Assembly (NCBI GenBank): GCA_030066475.1 | Contig: JASJBO010000090.1 | Coordinates: forward strand, 1 to 40,675 | Reading direction: 5' to 3' | Length of the DNA stretch: 40,675 bases | DNA from: Myxococcota bacterium | GTDB lineage: Bacteria > Myxococcota_A > UBA9160 > PR03 | Shown: piece by piece, positions 1 through 8,061 of the stretch | How positions within the stretch are numbered: position 1 is the stretch's first letter | How the letters are laid out: every line of letters begins with the position of its first letter | Translations under genes and position numbers: made by a program | The notes under the pieces: model-generated | What the model saw: only the letters and a program-made list of their open reading frames with translations | Databases searched by the model: none | Told to the model about the DNA's origin: nothing

Positions 1-166
1 CGGCGGACCTGCCGGCGGGCTGCTGTCGGTCTGCCCTCCCGGAGGGACAGCTCGCAGCCCATCGATCTCTAGCCGGAAAATCACCCCGGGAGGAGACCCG
101 CGGGTTCTTCTTGATGCTAATGTTGCTGGCTGGCCCGAGCTTTGGGCGACCAGGAAGAGGAACCTC
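1..166. other. Upstream stretch with no supported gene
   Basis: All three plus-strand frames lack a convincing protein here, and the two that could feed the first gene are closed by stops near 70 and 115. The stretch holds a short GC-rich inverted repeat at about 34-46 (CCCTC/GAGGG) without a T-run. This could be the end of an upstream transcription unit. A GGAAGAGG purine run at 153-160 sits just ahead of the GTG start of the first gene and is a plausible ribosome binding site. Confidence 0.4.
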
Positions 167-646
167 GTGGAAGAGCCGAACTGCGGCAGCGCCGAAGCGT
201 CCGCCGCGATCTGGAGCTGGAGGCCCCAGGGCGATGCCGAGACGACTGATGTGGAGAAGCCCCACTCGGCGCGGCTCAAGGGTTTGATTCAGGCGCTCGT
301 GGGTGCAGTCGTGGCAGGCCTCTTCTATGTGTTCTGGTCCCACACCGTGGCCTACGTGGTCTGGAGCATCGCAGGCGTGATCGGCCTCTCGGCGCTTCTC
401 TCCCCGCGGGGCCTGTATGCCCTGATCGACCGCGCCTTTCTCGCGCTCGGGGAGCTCCTGGGACGAGCCCTCACCCGCGTGCTGTTGACGACCATCTACT
501 ACGCGGTCTTCGCGCCCTTCGGCGCACTCTTCAGACGCGGGCGCCGCGATCCGATGAAACGATTCTACGAGCCGGACGCGCCGAGCTACTGGACGGACCG
601 CGATCTGGGCCGAAGCGGGTCGGCACTCCGGGAGCGGCAGTACTAG
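167..646 (+). CDS. SxtJ-like small membrane protein
   Basis: This is a 159-residue protein with a polar N-terminus (1-36), two hydrophobic helices at about 39-57 and 61-79, a third hydrophobic stretch at about 103-121 and a basic, Trp-containing C-terminus. The tail reads RRDPMKRFYEP...SYWTDR (about 127-145), which resembles the conserved end of the SxtJ family. SxtJ proteins are named from the saxitoxin cluster, where they sit beside the SxtI carbamoyltransferase and the small SxtK protein. The same three-gene order appears here: the gene ends 2 bases before the carbamoyltransferase starts, and a DUF5989 (SxtK-like) gene follows that. The molecular role is unknown; an inner-membrane partner or scaffold for the carbamoyltransferase is an inference. 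The GTG start is supported by the GGAAGAGG run upstream. Confidence 0.72.
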   Translation: MEEPNCGSAEASAAIWSWRPQGDAETTDVEKPHSARLKGLIQALVGAVVAGLFYVFWSHTVAYVVWSIAGVIGLSALLSPRGLYALIDRAFLALGELLGRALTRVLLTTIYYAVFAPFGALFRRGRRDPMKRFYEPDAPSYWTDRDLGRSGSALRERQY

Positions 647-648
647 AC

Positions 649-2481
649 GTGGACATCCTCGGCCTCAGCTGCTTCTACCACGACTCGGCCGCCTGTGTCG
701 TCCGCGACGGAGCCATCGTCGCGGCCGCCCAGGAGGAGCGCTTCACCCGCAAGAAGCACGACCAGGGCTTCCCCGCGAACGCGGTGCGCTACTGCCTGGC
801 CGAGGCCGGTCTCGATCGCGGCCGCGTCGATGCGGTCGCGTTCTACGACAAGCCGATCCTCAAGTTCCACCGGATCCTCGAGACCTCCTTCGCCGTGGCC
901 CCCCGCGGACTGGCCCCCTTTCTGAAGGCGGTGCCGGTCTGGCTGCGCGAGAAGCTCTGGATCGACCCCGAGATCCAGGAGTCGTTGGCCCGCTGCGGGA
1001 TCGACGAGAGCTACCAGAGCTACTACCCCGAGCACCACGAATCGCACGCCGCGAGCGCCTTCTATCCCTCGCCGTTCCGCGAGGCCGCCGTGCTCACGGT
1101 AGACGGCGTCGGCGAGTGGGCGACGGCGACCATCGCCGTGGGAGAGGGCTCCGATCTGCGTCTGGTGAAGCAGCTCGACTTCCCCCACTCGCTGGGCCTG
1201 CTGTACTCGGCCTTCACCTACTTCACGGGCTTCCGGGTGAACTCCGGCGAGTACAAGCTGATGGGACTCGCACCCTACGGCGAGGGCCGCTACACGGATC
1301 GGATCCGCGACGAGCTGCTCGATCTGAAGCCGGACGGCTCGTTTCGCCTGAACATGGACTACTTCGCGTACCTCGATGATCTGGTGATGGTCAACGAGAA
1401 GTTCGCGGATCTCTTCGGCGGCGCCCCCCGCAGCCCGGAGGCGCCGGTCACCCGACGCGAGATGGACATCGCGAAGTCGATCCAGGAGGTGACCGAAGAG
1501 GTGGTGCTGCGCATGGCGCGCCACGCGCGCGAGCTGACCGGCAAGCGGCAGCTGTGCATGGCCGGTGGCGTGGCCCTCAACTGCGTCGCGAACGGCAAGC
1601 TGCTGCGCGCGGGCATCTTCGACGACCTCTGGGTCCAGCCCGCGGCGGGTGACGCCGGCGGCGCCCTCGGCGCCGCGCTCTCGATCTGGCACAACGAGCT
1701 CGGGAAGCCGCGGGAGCCCGACGGCGTGCACGATGCGATGCGGGGCAGCTACCTGGGCCCGGAGTTTTCCCGCGACCAGATTCGCGAGTACCTGGACGCG
1801 AGCGGCTTCCCGTACCGCGAGCTCTCGGACGACGAGTGGGCCGCCGAGATCGCGGGCCTGATCGCCAACCAGGCCGTGGTCGGCCTGTTCCATGGACGCA
1901 TGGAGTTCGGCCCGCGCGCCCTGGGATGTCGCTCGATCGTCGGCGATGCGCGCTCCAAGAAGATGCAGAGCGTGCTCAACCTCAAGATCAAGTACCGGGA
2001 GAGCTTCCGCCCCTTCGCCCCCTCGGTGCTCGAGCGGCGAGCCGCGTACTACTTCGATCTGGACTCACCCTCCCCCTACATGCTGCTGGTCGCTCCCGTC
2101 CGCGAGGAGCACTGCCTCGAGGCCGCGGGCGACGAGCGCGAGCTCGAGATCCACGAGTGGGTCAACCGGGCGCGCTCCGACGTGCCCGCGATCACCCACG
2201 TGGACTACTCGGCTCGCATCCAGACGGTGAGCCCCGAGACGAATCCGCGCTTCCACGCGCTGATCGAGGCGTTCGAGGAGCTGACGGGCTACGGCCTCAT
2301 CATCAACACGAGCTTCAACGTGCGCGGCGAGCCCATCGTCTGCACGCCTTCGGACGCCTACCGCTGCTTCATGCGAACCGAGATGGACCACCTGGTGCTC
2401 GGACCGTTCCTGCTGGACAAGTCCGAGCAGCCCGCGTGGCAGGACTTCGAGAACTGGAAGGATACCTTCGAGCTCGATTGA
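649..2481 (+). CDS. Carbamoyltransferase, NodU/CmcH/SxtI family
   Basis: At 610 residues this is a full-length member of the family that transfers a carbamoyl group from carbamoyl phosphate, through a carbamoyl-adenylate, to a hydroxyl group on a sugar or small molecule. The N-terminal YrdC-independent, Kae1-like half carries the metal-binding HHESH motif (H129, H130, H133) followed by AASAF, and the GGVALNC motif. The C-terminal half has FHGRMEFGPRALG, the KYRESFRPFAPSVL region and NTSFNVRGEPIV, all family hallmarks. It begins with GTG 2 bases after the SxtJ-like gene, so the two are probably translated together. The acceptor cannot be read from sequence; the context of deacetylases, glycosyltransferase and SGNH hydrolases favours a glycan. 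Family assignment is secure, the substrate is not. Confidence 0.93.
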   Translation: MDILGLSCFYHDSAACVVRDGAIVAAAQEERFTRKKHDQGFPANAVRYCLAEAGLDRGRVDAVAFYDKPILKFHRILETSFAVAPRGLAPFLKAVPVWLREKLWIDPEIQESLARCGIDESYQSYYPEHHESHAASAFYPSPFREAAVLTVDGVGEWATATIAVGEGSDLRLVKQLDFPHSLGLLYSAFTYFTGFRVNSGEYKLMGLAPYGEGRYTDRIRDELLDLKPDGSFRLNMDYFAYLDDLVMVNEKFADLFGGAPRSPEAPVTRREMDIAKSIQEVTEEVVLRMARHARELTGKRQLCMAGGVALNCVANGKLLRAGIFDDLWVQPAAGDAGGALGAALSIWHNELGKPREPDGVHDAMRGSYLGPEFSRDQIREYLDASGFPYRELSDDEWAAEIAGLIANQAVVGLFHGRMEFGPRALGCRSIVGDARSKKMQSVLNLKIKYRESFRPFAPSVLERRAAYYFDLDSPSPYMLLVAPVREEHCLEAAGDERELEIHEWVNRARSDVPAITHVDYSARIQTVSPETNPRFHALIEAFEELTGYGLIINTSFNVRGEPIVCTPSDAYRCFMRTEMDHLVLGPFLLDKSEQPAWQDFENWKDTFELD

Positions 2482-2510
2482 GCTCCGCGCTCCGGGAGGG
2501 AACGGACACC

Positions 2511-2675
2511 ATGAAGTCGATCCGCAACAGCAGCAAGCTCTTCGCGGAGTTCGTTCGCTTCGCCCGCGCCAACCGCGCCTACTGGATCATCCCGATCATC
2601 GTGATGCTGGGTCTCGCCGGCCTGATCGTGGTGGGTGGACAAGCGGCAGCGCCTCTGCTCTATACGCTCTTCTAG
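2511..2675 (+). CDS. DUF5989 (SxtK-like) small membrane protein
   Basis: This gene encodes 54 residues: a basic/aromatic N-terminal helix (about 1-23), one transmembrane helix (about 24-42) with the family-typical aromatic lead-in AYWIIPI, and a short end reading APLLYTLF. These features match DUF5989, found repeatedly next to SxtI-type carbamoyltransferases. The ATG is preceded by GGGAGGGA at 2493-2500, a strong ribosome binding site about 10 bases upstream. It lies 29 bases after the carbamoyltransferase and 6 bases before the SGNH hydrolase, completing a compact SxtJ-carbamoyltransferase-DUF5989-SGNH operon. Function is unknown; a membrane anchor or small subunit of the carbamoyltransferase is an inference. 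Confidence 0.8.
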   Translation: MKSIRNSSKLFAEFVRFARANRAYWIIPIIVMLGLAGLIVVGGQAAAPLLYTLF

Positions 2676-2681
2676 CGCCGC

Positions 2682-3815
2682 ATGGACGCGGACGAGGAGA
2701 AGATCGACCCGAGCGGGGAGACCCCGGCGCCGCCCCGTTGGTTCGGGATCGCCCTGATCGGGCTGTCACTGGGCGTCGGCGCCGTGATCGCGGAGCTGGG
2801 CGTCCGGGGGCTCTGGCACAACCCCTTCCGCAACGAGGCGACGGACTCCCTGGTGCGGGTGCGTTTCCACCACCCGCACCGGGACATCGCGGTCGACCGC
2901 AGACTCATCGATCCCGAGCGCCCCACCGCGGCGTTCCGAACCGACGCGCGCGGCTACATCGAGCCGTCGCGGCGCTTCGAAGCTCCCGACCTCACGATCG
3001 CCTTCCTCGGCGGATCCACCACCGAGTGCATCGCCATCGACGAGGAGCAGCGCTTCCCGGCGCTCGTGTCGACGCTGCTGGAACGCCGGGGCCTGCGGGT
3101 CAACGTCCTGAACGCGGGACGCTCCGGCAACACGAGCCACGATTCGCTGAACGTGTTCCTCAACCACGTCGCCGACGATCGACCCGACGTCGCCGTCATG
3201 ATGCATGCAGCCAACGACATCGGCATGCTGTGGAGGGCCGGGAGCTATCGCCCGCGCTCGGGGGAGGAGCTGAGCTTCGTCTCCTTCGGCGGATGGCTGC
3301 TGCAGGAAGCGTCCGCCCGCTCCTGGCTCGCCGCGGCGTTCCGCCACTGGCTGACGATCGGCGAAGCGGTGCAGGGAGACTTCGAGAACCGGGCGAACCT
3401 GGAGCGTGAGAAGGACCGCATCGATCCGCAGCCCTTCGCCCGACGCCTGGGCGCCTTCGCGGGCCTCGCACGCGCGTTCGATGTGGAACCCGTGCTGATG
3501 ACGCAGCCCGCCATCACCATGGTCACGAGGCTCACCCCGGGCTGGATGGACGCGCGAAACCAGGAGGTCTTCAACCAGGTGATCCGGGGCGTCGCCGAGC
3601 GACTGGACGTACCGCTGGTCGATCTCGCCGCCCACCTGGCCGAGAACGTGGACGGCTGGAACGAGCCGATGAAGGTGTTCTACGACGGCATCCACGTCAC
3701 CGCCCTGGGCTCGCAGATCTACGCCGAGCAGATCGTCGAGGTGCTGTGGAAGGAGGTCCTGCCCCGACTCGAGGAGCGGGCGGATTCGGCCCTTCCTTCC
3801 GCCCAATGGCGATGA
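2682..3815 (+). CDS. Membrane-anchored SGNH/GDSL hydrolase
   Basis: The 377-residue protein has a cytoplasmic N-terminus, one transmembrane helix at about 20-40 and a large domain expected to face the periplasm. SGNH blocks are visible: block I is GGSTTE (nucleophile S112) instead of the classical GDS, block II GRSGN (146-150), block III AANDIG (N178) and block V YDGIH (D335, H338). The family includes esterases and O-acyltransferases/acylesterases acting on surface glycans. It is the last gene of the SxtJ-carbamoyltransferase-DUF5989 operon, so it may act on the same molecule, for example by adding or removing an acyl group. The substrate is unknown. The C-terminal 15 residues look non-conserved and run up to a stretch of rearranged DNA. 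Confidence 0.82.
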   Translation: MDADEEKIDPSGETPAPPRWFGIALIGLSLGVGAVIAELGVRGLWHNPFRNEATDSLVRVRFHHPHRDIAVDRRLIDPERPTAAFRTDARGYIEPSRRFEAPDLTIAFLGGSTTECIAIDEEQRFPALVSTLLERRGLRVNVLNAGRSGNTSHDSLNVFLNHVADDRPDVAVMMHAANDIGMLWRAGSYRPRSGEELSFVSFGGWLLQEASARSWLAAAFRHWLTIGEAVQGDFENRANLEREKDRIDPQPFARRLGAFAGLARAFDVEPVLMTQPAITMVTRLTPGWMDARNQEVFNQVIRGVAERLDVPLVDLAAHLAENVDGWNEPMKVFYDGIHVTALGSQIYAEQIVEVLWKEVLPRLEERADSALPSAQWR

Positions 3816-3855
3816 AGAACCCACCCTCTCGCGATCCCTTGGGAATCATGCCGAG

Positions 3856-4060
3856 CTCGGAGATCGAGCCTCCGGCGCTTGGGAATGCACACGGCCGTCA
3901 CCCCGCAGTCGCGCAGGCGCGTCGCGTGGAAGTCGTACTCGTGATACATCAGGCAGCGCACGCTCCAGTCCGTCGCCCGCCTGGTCTCGCAGGCGAGCTC
4001 CACCATCTGGCGCTGTGCGCCGCCCGTCCCGAGGCCATCGATGGCGTAGACGAGGTTCAC
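3856..4060 (-). pseudogene. N-terminal remnant of a family 4 glycosyltransferase
   Basis: Reading from an ATG at 4060 on the minus strand gives about 67 residues that look like the start of a GT-B family 4 glycosyltransferase. It begins MNLVYAIDGLGTGGAQRQM, where the GGAQ(R)xxxxLA loop is a hallmark of the donor-independent N-terminal Rossmann fold. LMYHEYDFHATRLRDCGV and IPKRRRLD follow, matching the next strands. After about 3856 the similarity stops, and the frame runs into unrelated sequence and into the antisense of the SGNH gene. No C-terminal UDP-sugar-binding half is found in any frame nearby. It lies just downstream of the minus-strand SGNH gene (22-base gap), as a former operon partner would. 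I call it a truncated, non-functional gene. Confidence 0.68.
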
Positions 4061-4082
4061 GCGCCCGGCCTGCTCGGCGCTC

Positions 4083-5216
4083 TCACGAGCCGGCTCGATC
4101 CGACGCCCGGGACCCGGAAGGCGCCGGGGGGCCGCGTTCCTCCGCTCGGGTGGCCAGCGGCGAGAAGACGTCCATGCGCTCCAGGTACTCGGCGATCCTG
4201 CGGTGGCCTTCTCGATTGGGATGAGCGTAGTCCAGCATGTCTCCCTTGTCGTAGACGTACTGCTCGCCGACCTTGATGCGGGCCCGGTCCTGCGGAGACG
4301 TCACGAATGCCTCGTAGGCGTCCAGGACGGGGATCTCCGCCCGCAGATGCCGCTCCAAACGCTTCTGGGTACCGCGCTCGATGAAGGACTCGTCCCACGA
4401 GATCCCGTACGACGCGTACGTCTTCTCTGCGTCTTCCGAGATCTGCATCTCGAGCGGGATCAGGATGATCGCGAACTCGATGCCCTCGTTCGCGAAGCGC
4501 TCGTACTGGTAGTTGATCCGCTCTGCCGTACTGCGGATCACCTCGTCGCTGCGTTCCGGAAAGAACTCGAACGCCAGGTAGCCCTCGCGTTGGTAGCCGA
4601 GCCGCAGCAACAGGATGCGAATGCGATGACGCACCCAGTTCAGGAAGTAGCTCTTGTCTCGCAGGGGCTGGGTCTGGTCGCGCAGGAAGTAGAAGAGCCT
4701 GCGAAGCAGGGGAGGATCCCGCCGACCCGCAGCGCCGATCTCGAGATCGGGCAGGGTGTCGTTCAGGCTGTAGAAGTACAGGACCTGGTCGACCCCCAGC
4801 GCCTGGAGTCGCTCGAGGTGCCGATCGATCCCGGAGCGGCTCTGGAAGTTCGCGCCCACGATGCCCATGGTCATATGCTGATACTGTGGGAAGCGCTGCT
4901 CCAGGATGTCCGAGAAGCGGTGACCATGTCCCGCGCCCACGCCGAACGTCACCGAGTCCCCGACGTACGCGACCCGCGGACGCGGGTCGTCCAGGTCGAA
5001 CTCGTCGTCCGGGTAGCCGAGCGTGTTGATCCGGATCACGCCGTAGGGATAGACCAGCTCGGTATCCGCGGTCTCGATGCCCGTGTAGTACCCGGGGTTG
5101 TAGGCGATTGCGAAGCGGGCAACCGCCTCGGCAGCCGCCAGCAGCGCCAGGAAGGCGGCGACGTTGATCGCGATCAGCGTCAGAACGAGATGTCGTCGAT
5201 GGAACGGGGGCCGCAT
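4083..5216 (-). CDS. SGNH/GDSL hydrolase-like protein with N-terminal membrane helix
   Basis: A 377-residue protein with an N-terminal signal-anchor helix (about 9-30) and an SGNH fold: GDSVTFG at 86-92 (nucleophile S88), NDT at 152-154 and a late DMLDYAHPN block (H332). It differs clearly from the SGNH protein at 2682-3815, which has GGST in block I, so it is not a recent duplicate. I chose the ATG at 5216 because GAGG lies about 8 bases upstream; an ATG at 5237 is possible but has no good binding site. The gene follows the deacetylase on the same strand with a 47-base gap and precedes the glycosyltransferase remnant. A role in acylation or deacylation of an extracytoplasmic glycan is inferred. 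The Pro/Arg/Ser-rich last 25 residues look like a disordered tail. Confidence 0.78.
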   Translation of the reverse strand: MRPPFHRRHLVLTLIAINVAAFLALLAAAEAVARFAIAYNPGYYTGIETADTELVYPYGVIRINTLGYPDDEFDLDDPRPRVAYVGDSVTFGVGAGHGHRFSDILEQRFPQYQHMTMGIVGANFQSRSGIDRHLERLQALGVDQVLYFYSLNDTLPDLEIGAAGRRDPPLLRRLFYFLRDQTQPLRDKSYFLNWVRHRIRILLLRLGYQREGYLAFEFFPERSDEVIRSTAERINYQYERFANEGIEFAIILIPLEMQISEDAEKTYASYGISWDESFIERGTQKRLERHLRAEIPVLDAYEAFVTSPQDRARIKVGEQYVYDKGDMLDYAHPNREGHRRIAEYLERMDVFSPLATRAEERGPPAPSGSRASDRAGS

Positions 5217-5263
5217 GCTGCCGACCTCACTGCGCATGGTTCGCGCCTGGGCGCCGCGCCGGC

Positions 5264-6160
5264 TCAGGGGGGCGTCGGGGTGATCTTGGGCGACTGCCCG
5301 CTGAAGCTTCCCCGGAGCAGGTACTTGAGATACATCGTCACTCCACTCAACTGGGCTGCAACCAGGTTCACCGAGGCGTCGTCGGTGAGACCGGTGATCC
5401 GGAGCCGGAACGGGTCGGTCCCGACGCCGTTCCAGCCGACGTCGATCGTCCGCGCCGACCGGTAGCCGGCCCTTCTCACCATGTCGATCTCCCGCGCGGT
5501 GTAGTCCCCGTTCGGAAACGCGAAGTGGAGACAGGCCCGCCCCGTCGCCTGCTCGATCTCGCGGCGCGAGCGGGCGATCTCCTCCTCGCACTCGTCATCG
5601 TCGCAGGTCGTGAGGATCGGATGGAACCGGGTGTGCGAGCCGATGTCGGCCCACTCCCCGAGCGAGGCCAGGTCTGCGGCCGACAGGGCCTCCCGGGACG
5701 CGTTCGGGTACTCGCGCTCGGGAGCGAAGCCGTGCTCCTCGCCGAGCCGGCGCAGGCGAGCCGCGTTCGGCAACCGCTTCAGCGAGCCATCGCCGACGTG
5801 GAACCAGAAGCGCCGGCGGGTCGCGACGATCTGGCTGCAGAGGAAGATCGTCGGGCGCACCCCGTACTTCCGGAACACGGGCGCCAGCGCCGCGTTGCCG
5901 GCATGTCCGTCGTCCAGCGTGATGACGAGGCTGCGCCGGGGAATCCGGCCCCAGTCCCGCGAGCGGATCGCCTCGACGAGCTCACCGAGCGGGATGAAGC
6001 GATAGCGCCTCGACAGGTAGTCGAGATGGCGCTCCACCACCTCGGGCGCCGGGTCGTGGTAGACCACGATGCTCGCCTGGGCTCCGGCGACGACGTGTCG
6101 CACGAGCAGCGGGATGCCGCTGTAGCGGATCGCGAGTGCGCCGACCTCCTTGAGCTTCAC
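5264..6160 (-). CDS. Polysaccharide deacetylase (NodB homology domain)
   Basis: This 298-residue protein belongs to carbohydrate esterase family 4, metal-dependent enzymes that remove N- or O-acetyl groups from polysaccharides. The first NodB motif is TLDDGH at 81-86 (usual form TFDDG; D83 and D84), the metal-binding motif is SHTRFHP at 175-181 (H176 and H180), and FAFPNGDY at 213-220 corresponds to motif 3. There is no clear signal peptide, so the enzyme may be cytoplasmic or membrane-associated, as in PEP-CTERM-type exopolysaccharide loci. The GTG at 6160 overlaps the stop of the upstream acyltransferase gene in a GTGA arrangement, indicating translational coupling. The insertion around 115-165, between motifs 1 and 2, is longer than in the minimal domain. 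Confidence 0.86.
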   Translation of the reverse strand: MKLKEVGALAIRYSGIPLLVRHVVAGAQASIVVYHDPAPEVVERHLDYLSRRYRFIPLGELVEAIRSRDWGRIPRRSLVITLDDGHAGNAALAPVFRKYGVRPTIFLCSQIVATRRRFWFHVGDGSLKRLPNAARLRRLGEEHGFAPEREYPNASREALSAADLASLGEWADIGSHTRFHPILTTCDDDECEEEIARSRREIEQATGRACLHFAFPNGDYTAREIDMVRRAGYRSARTIDVGWNGVGTDPFRLRITGLTDDASVNLVAAQLSGVTMYLKYLLRGSFSGQSPKITPTPP

Positions 6161-7905
6161 GCGACGCGGCTCTCCTCGAGACCGGGCGGCAACGACTCGA
6201 AGCGCCCCGCCTCCGCTCGACGGGGGGTCGTCCGCAGCGCAAAGGGCTCGAAGCCCGCCTTCCGGATGCCGCGCCGGGACGCCTCGTTCCAGCAATCCGT
6301 ATAGATGATCACCAGGTCGTCGGGAGCGACGACCGAGAGCAGATGCTGCAGGACGCGCGGGTAGATACCGCGACCGCGGACGGAGCGAGCCGTCACCACG
6401 TCCTGGATGCACCACACCGAGGCCTCTCCGGGCTCGATCCAGGCGGGAATCGCCGTGGGCTCAGCCGGAACCAGCCAGGACACGTGCACGACCCGGCCGC
6501 CGTCGCGAACCCCGAACGCCCTCGCCCCCCGGTGTACCGAGGCAAAGGTGTCGGCCCTGGCGGCTGCGAGCACGCCGCGCTCCCGTTCGAGCATGTCGAG
6601 CGCCTCGAAGGCGCTCAGCTCGGCGACCTCCGCATCCGGCTCGCCGCGTCGAGCCGAGGCGCGGTAGAAGATCTCGCGGCGGTCCGTGAGCTTGTTCTTC
6701 ATCAGGCCGAGGAGCACGCCACGCGGTGCCACCAGGTGGATGTTGCGGAAGTTGCGGAGCCTCGTCCGCAGGACGCGTGCGCCGTTCGCGATGGCGCCCC
6801 GCAGGCGTTGGTTGCCCCAGACGTCCCAGAGGCGCTGGAGCCGGTCGGCGCCGCGGATGCGCTCTTCGATCAGGGCGGCCCCGTAGGCGCGCGCGACGGG
6901 CCGGCGCGCCCCGCGCAGCCGCCAGAGGGCCTCGTCGCCGTTCGCGTAGCGCAGCTTGTACCCCTCGAGCCCGACGCCGAAGTCGAGGATCCGGAGCTTC
7001 CGCTCGACCATCCAGAGACCGATCAGGCGGATCAACACGTGACCGGCGCGAAACGGATCCCCGGCCGGGGACGTCACGACCAGGTGATAGGTCAACCTGT
7101 CCTTGGCGACGACGGCGGCGGCGAAAGCGAGGCGCTCGCCGCCCAGCTCGACAGCGAAGCGCACCAGCGTCCCATCCGCCTGCCACGCCCGCAGGCAGGC
7201 GAGCAGGAACTCGCGCCGGTGGCGGAAGCGGAACTCGGAGGGCGTCGCGGTCCGATCCCAGCGCCACTCGTGCGCGTCGCAGAACTCGGCAGCCCAGCGT
7301 TCGAGCTCGGCGGCGTCCTCGAGGACCTCGAACGCGAAGCCCGGCTGGCGCCGGAGCTTGTTCTCGTAGGTCCTGACGCGCTTGTGCCGCCCGATCTCCG
7401 CAGCGAGTTGCTGGGCCGAGTCGTGCCCGGGTGGCACCGAGAGCACGGGGCACGGAGTCGCGGCGAACAGGCGGCACCACCACGCGATCCGCGCCGTGGC
7501 GGCCCGCGCGGCGGCCAGGGTGGGCCCCCACGGCGGGATCCGGGCCAGGAAGACGCTGCGCGCCCCGGAATGCTCGAGGGCGCGCTCGAGACCCCCGGCC
7601 AGCTCGCTCGCGGGCACCGAGGGGATGCTCAGACAGGTGCAGTGATCTCCCTGATGACTCTGGAGGAACTCCAGCGTGCCGGAGGGGTCGATCCGAAGCG
7701 GCCAGAGAGCGGTCAGCCGGCCGTCCCCGTCAGTACCGCGGGCCAGAAGTACCCTTCCGGCCTCGGCCCTCGTGGTCTCGATCATGTGATTCAGGAACGA
7801 GGGTGCGGCGAATCCGCTGGCGTGTGGATCCCGTTCCCAGAGCTCTCGGATCTCCTCGGCACGGGTCGGGCCGATCCGATCCGCCTCCTCCAGGACCCAG
7901 TGCAT
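6157..7905 (-). CDS. Two-domain acyltransferase: CelD/FemAB-like plus C-terminal GNAT
   Basis: The 582-residue product combines two acyltransferase modules. Residues about 1-385 resemble the CelD/BcsL (BioF2-like, Acetyltransf_6) family; the region DFGVGLEGYKLRYANGDE at 308-325 is its hallmark and ENKLRR at 181-186 its basic helix. Residues about 425-560 form a second GNAT-like domain with the acetyl-CoA-binding pattern RSVRGRG at 507-513. The ATG at 7905 was chosen because an AGGAGA box sits 9 bases upstream; the frame is open further 5' but without family similarity. CelD-like proteins are common in exopolysaccharide loci. Coupled to the deacetylase gene by a GTGA overlap, it may reacylate the amine the deacetylase exposes; that link is inference. 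Confidence 0.8.
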   Translation of the reverse strand: MHWVLEEADRIGPTRAEEIRELWERDPHASGFAAPSFLNHMIETTRAEAGRVLLARGTDGDGRLTALWPLRIDPSGTLEFLQSHQGDHCTCLSIPSVPASELAGGLERALEHSGARSVFLARIPPWGPTLAAARAATARIAWWCRLFAATPCPVLSVPPGHDSAQQLAAEIGRHKRVRTYENKLRRQPGFAFEVLEDAAELERWAAEFCDAHEWRWDRTATPSEFRFRHRREFLLACLRAWQADGTLVRFAVELGGERLAFAAAVVAKDRLTYHLVVTSPAGDPFRAGHVLIRLIGLWMVERKLRILDFGVGLEGYKLRYANGDEALWRLRGARRPVARAYGAALIEERIRGADRLQRLWDVWGNQRLRGAIANGARVLRTRLRNFRNIHLVAPRGVLLGLMKNKLTDRREIFYRASARRGEPDAEVAELSAFEALDMLERERGVLAAARADTFASVHRGARAFGVRDGGRVVHVSWLVPAEPTAIPAWIEPGEASVWCIQDVVTARSVRGRGIYPRVLQHLLSVVAPDDLVIIYTDCWNEASRRGIRKAGFEPFALRTTPRRAEAGRFESLPPGLEESRVA

Positions 7906-8061
7906 GCGTCGGGGTCTCCTGCCTCGGCGAGCGTCCGCCCTTGCCGGCGAGCGCGCCAGTCTACGAGGGCTCCAGCGGGTGGGCAAACCGCCGCCGGCGG
8001 CGGCCGGGCGCCCCGACGCGCGCACGCCGAACGGCGCTCGACTCCCGATCGGGACGCGGCG

